Below are positions 54,635 through 56,649 of a stretch of DNA of 56,649 nucleotides, one piece after another (the first letter of the stretch is position 1; each line of letters starts with the position of its first letter). Both the position numbers and the translations under genes were made by a program. The notes beneath the pieces were generated by a model that searched no databases, was not told the DNA's origin, and was given only the letters and a program-made list of their open reading frames with translations. The DNA comes from Legionella sp. (GTDB lineage: Bacteria; Pseudomonadota; Gammaproteobacteria; Legionellales; Legionellaceae), in contig DAIAOV010000007.1 of NCBI GenBank assembly GCA_027437055.1, positions 1 through 56,649 of the forward strand, written 5' to 3'.

Positions 54635-54656
54635 GTCGGGCAATTTATTGCCCGAC
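54635..54656 (-). terminator. Hairpin terminator after the MltA-like gene
   Basis: GTCGGGCAA (54635-54643) pairs with TTGCCCGAC (54648-54656) around 4 bases. On the minus strand it follows the MltA-like stop by 17 bases and is followed by AAAATATC. Same hairpin class as at 491. Confidence 0.6.
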
Positions 54657-54673
54657 CTTACGTTGGCTGAGTT

Positions 54674-56050
54674 CTATTTACGTTTTGGCAGTGCCAAAAA
54701 TAATGAACCTGTATGATTTAGCGCATTTGCCTCCACACCAGCTTGGTCACCTTCACCCTTATAGACATCAACATGAGCCCCCATAATGGCGCCGCCTGCG
54801 TCTTGAGCTAAACACCATGACGTTGTGTTTTTGCTTTTATAGATGAAACTCATCCCAATAGGAATTACCTTGTGATCTGTGGCGCATGAAGCATGGGGGG
54901 TGAGAGAAATATTTTCTGAACCATAAGGTCCACCATCTTCTTTAGCAAAAAACACAAAGCTTTGATCGCGATTTCGCAAATCGGCTGCTCTACTGAGGTT
55001 TCGAGGGTTATCTAGGTATTGGCGAATTTGCTTTTCTGACGCAGCGCTTTGTCTAATTTCTTTAGACACGTTACAGCGTAATTTCGCTTCATCATGACAT
55101 TTAGGATCCTGAGCGCAACGTTCAATTGTATCAAGGTTGCCACCGCAGGTTGGATCTTGTGCACATTGAACGATGCGACCAAGCATGGTGCGTGGCCTGC
55201 CGTTGGCACCATCGTAATTGATATGAAATAATTTGCCATCAAGAATTAACGAGCCAGAGCCTTCAACCATTAAAAAAGGCGGATCATTGGGGTCTTTAAC
55301 ATAGCCAATGACATATTTGGGATGTAAAGCCCCATGATCAATCTCTTCTCGGTCTGGTGCCACAGAGTAGGTACCATTGGCATTTTTCATACAAAATCCA
55401 CGCGGTATTTTAGTCAGAGGATCAACTCCGCAAAGAGGTGTTTTCAAATTAAATTTTTTGCTTTCCAGAGAGGCACTTACAACACCTGGATTACTATAGA
55501 TGGGATATAAAAATGATCCTCCTCGTTGGGTGCGAGCCTCAACTGCGGATGGGGCGTAATAGGCAGTAAACTGAAACTCTCCCTTTTTAAATCCTGCGTG
55601 ATTTTCAGGCCAGCCATCGCTTTTATACCAGTCGAATTCTGTTTTGAGACTCGATAAATATTTTCGAAAATCGCCTTGGGCAGCTTTTGCAAGAGCGAGC
55701 ATTTTTTTATTACTATTCAGACACCATTCTTGGCGCTTAAATTTACGACCAGCAATCATCACTGTTTGAAATTCACCACGATTTTTAGTGCAGTTTTCAA
55801 TTTGATTATTTAATGCTTGGATCACTTCATTCATATTGCCTACCGAGTTATCTAGCGGTAGTTCTGATGCTGAAACTTTATGAAATTTAAAGCGCAACAC
55901 ACCGGGCTCTTTGGCAGCCATTTTCTGTCTTGTGGTAAAGTCTGCGAATCTTCTAATATCTAAACAGCGCTGGATGGGATCATCGGGGAGGGCTGCTTGA
56001 GTGAGCATGCTAAAAGTTATTAGTGCAATTATTAGAACTGATTGAAACAT
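54674..56050 (-). CDS. MltA-like lytic murein transglycosylase with cysteine-rich insert
   Basis: A 458-residue exported protein: signal peptide at residues 1-19, an MltA-specific domain (FQFTAYYAPSAVEARTQRGG, FLYPIYSNP), and a C-terminal 3D domain with SWCLAQDAGGAIMGAHVDVY then GEGDQAGVEANALNHTG, holding the catalytic and structural Asp residues. MltA cleaves peptidoglycan to anhydromuropeptides. It lacks a lipobox, so it would be periplasmic or secreted. Between the two domains (about residues 295-325) lies an unusual repeat, CAQDPTC and CAQDPKC with further Cys. AGGA precedes the ATG. Confidence 0.85.
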   Translation of the reverse strand: MFQSVLIIALITFSMLTQAALPDDPIQRCLDIRRFADFTTRQKMAAKEPGVLRFKFHKVSASELPLDNSVGNMNEVIQALNNQIENCTKNRGEFQTVMIAGRKFKRQEWCLNSNKKMLALAKAAQGDFRKYLSSLKTEFDWYKSDGWPENHAGFKKGEFQFTAYYAPSAVEARTQRGGSFLYPIYSNPGVVSASLESKKFNLKTPLCGVDPLTKIPRGFCMKNANGTYSVAPDREEIDHGALHPKYVIGYVKDPNDPPFLMVEGSGSLILDGKLFHINYDGANGRPRTMLGRIVQCAQDPTCGGNLDTIERCAQDPKCHDEAKLRCNVSKEIRQSAASEKQIRQYLDNPRNLSRAADLRNRDQSFVFFAKEDGGPYGSENISLTPHASCATDHKVIPIGMSFIYKSKNTTSWCLAQDAGGAIMGAHVDVYKGEGDQAGVEANALNHTGSLFLALPKRK

Positions 56051-56212
56051 GGGTATCCTTTATCCTAGTATGGTTGAGTCTTTGCCTGAGCATTAATTTT
56101 AATTTGTAACAAGGATTATATAGATTATTGATCCGTCATCAAAGAGATGAATTATTTTATTAACAACGTTACCTCTAGGGAGGCAACATAAAGTGCCCCC
56201 ATTATCTAGACC

Positions 56213-56249
56213 AACGGAAGGAAAATTTTTAGGAGAGATCCTAGCCGTT
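56213..56249 (+). terminator. Hairpin in the gap before the transposase
   Basis: Outer AACGG (56213-56217)/CCGTT (56245-56249) and inner TAGGA (56230-56234)/TCCTA (56239-56243), followed by AGTTTTT. It is terminator-like, yet no plus-strand gene precedes it. A second hairpin, GTGACT (56317-56322)/AGTCAC (56335-56340), follows. The 295-base gap 56051-56345 otherwise shows no gene; it is GGA-rich. Confidence 0.4.
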
Positions 56250-56345
56250 AGTTTTTAAGTGTTATACTACTCGCACGGTACAGGCGGGGACGCCGATGAC
56301 CGTGACACGATGCAGCGTGACTGGAGTGTTTTCTAGTCACATTGC

Positions 56346-56649
56346 TCACCGAAATTGTTGCATTGTGTCCGCAAATATCCCGGGGTTTGGGGCAGAGCCC
56401 CAAGATCTAAAACCAGTAAACGCCTCTGGCGCTTCATTATAATAGAGGCTTGCAGGTGTCCTGTAGTTTAATGACTGATGTGGCCTACGATTGTTGTAGA
56501 AGTCCACATAGTTTGCAATAGCAAGTTTCAATGCCTTGATAGAGACATAGTCATTCAAGTAAAACTCTTCGCGCTTCACATTCCGCCAAAACCGTTCAAT
56601 ATACACATTATCGAGACACCTCCCTTTACCAGTCATACTGATTTGAATG
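56346..56649 (-). mobile_element. IS3-family transposase, C-terminal part, cut by window end
   Basis: The visible ~100 residues are the C-terminal end of an IS3-type OrfB integrase-core transposase: SMTGKGRCLDNVYIERFWR, KREEFYLNDY, then IANYVDFYNNRRPHQSLN with the conserved Glu of the DDE triad inside YIERFWR. The frame continues upstream past the window end (residues IQIS before the Met), so the Met at 56636 is not the true start. The 56341-56400 region should include the IS end; its inverted repeat cannot be defined without the other end. Confidence 0.85.

Noticed and set aside
56260-56345. Riboswitch or c-di-GMP aptamer before the MltA-like gene
   Set aside because: The conserved core bases of known aptamers were not found, and orientation does not match the downstream gene.

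Overview
The window reads as a chromosomal segment of a Legionella species, probably not L. pneumophila serogroup 1. The evidence is the AT-rich gammaproteobacterial gene content, a csrA gene beside a large lipopolysaccharide (LPS) locus, a full legionaminic-acid pathway, and several proteins that look like Dot/Icm substrates. No tRNA, rRNA or CRISPR array was seen.

Left flank (1-8.9 kb): a glycine-zipper lipoprotein, a CBS-domain protein, a thioredoxin/DsbD-like membrane protein, an overlapping CDGSH iron-sulfur protein and GGDEF diguanylate cyclase, lipA, and on the minus strand a POT-type transporter and a methyltransferase.

Surface polysaccharide locus (8.97-39.7 kb): almost all genes are on the plus strand. 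It starts with a sugar epimerase/reductase and a WbpL/WecA-type initiating transferase, then csrA with a GGA-rich leader. Four modules follow. (i) wbpA-wbpB-wbpD-like genes for a UDP-GlcNAc(3NAc)A-type uronic acid, without a wbpE aminotransferase beside them. (ii) wbuB and fnlB-fnlA-fnlC for UDP-L-FucNAc and its transfer. (iii) wzz, wzx and wzy together with legB-legC-legG-legI-legH-ptmE-legF, enough to make CMP-legionaminic acid. (iv) Two asparagine-synthase-like amidotransferases, two GT-B glycosyltransferases and a minus-strand membrane O-acyltransferase. Together they predict a Wzx/Wzy-assembled heteropolysaccharide containing legionaminic acid, FucNAc and probably an amidated, O-acylated uronic sugar.

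Right flank (40-56.6 kb): pgi, a low-complexity effector candidate, a phosphopantetheinyl transferase-birA pair divergent from accA-tilS, an MFS pump, a YHS protein, an HdeD-like protein, a SagB-type nitroreductase, a small unknown gene divergent from a large tyrosine/dual-specificity phosphatase (effector candidate), an HxlR regulator convergent with a SnoaL-like secreted protein, an MltA-like lytic transglycosylase with a cysteine-rich insert, and an IS3-type transposase cut by the window end.

The most notable unexplained structure is a dispersed family of imperfect palindromic repeats (about 45-210 bp, shared terminal blocks and interchangeable inner modules). Copies sit at boundaries between functional modules of the polysaccharide locus and also in both flanks.
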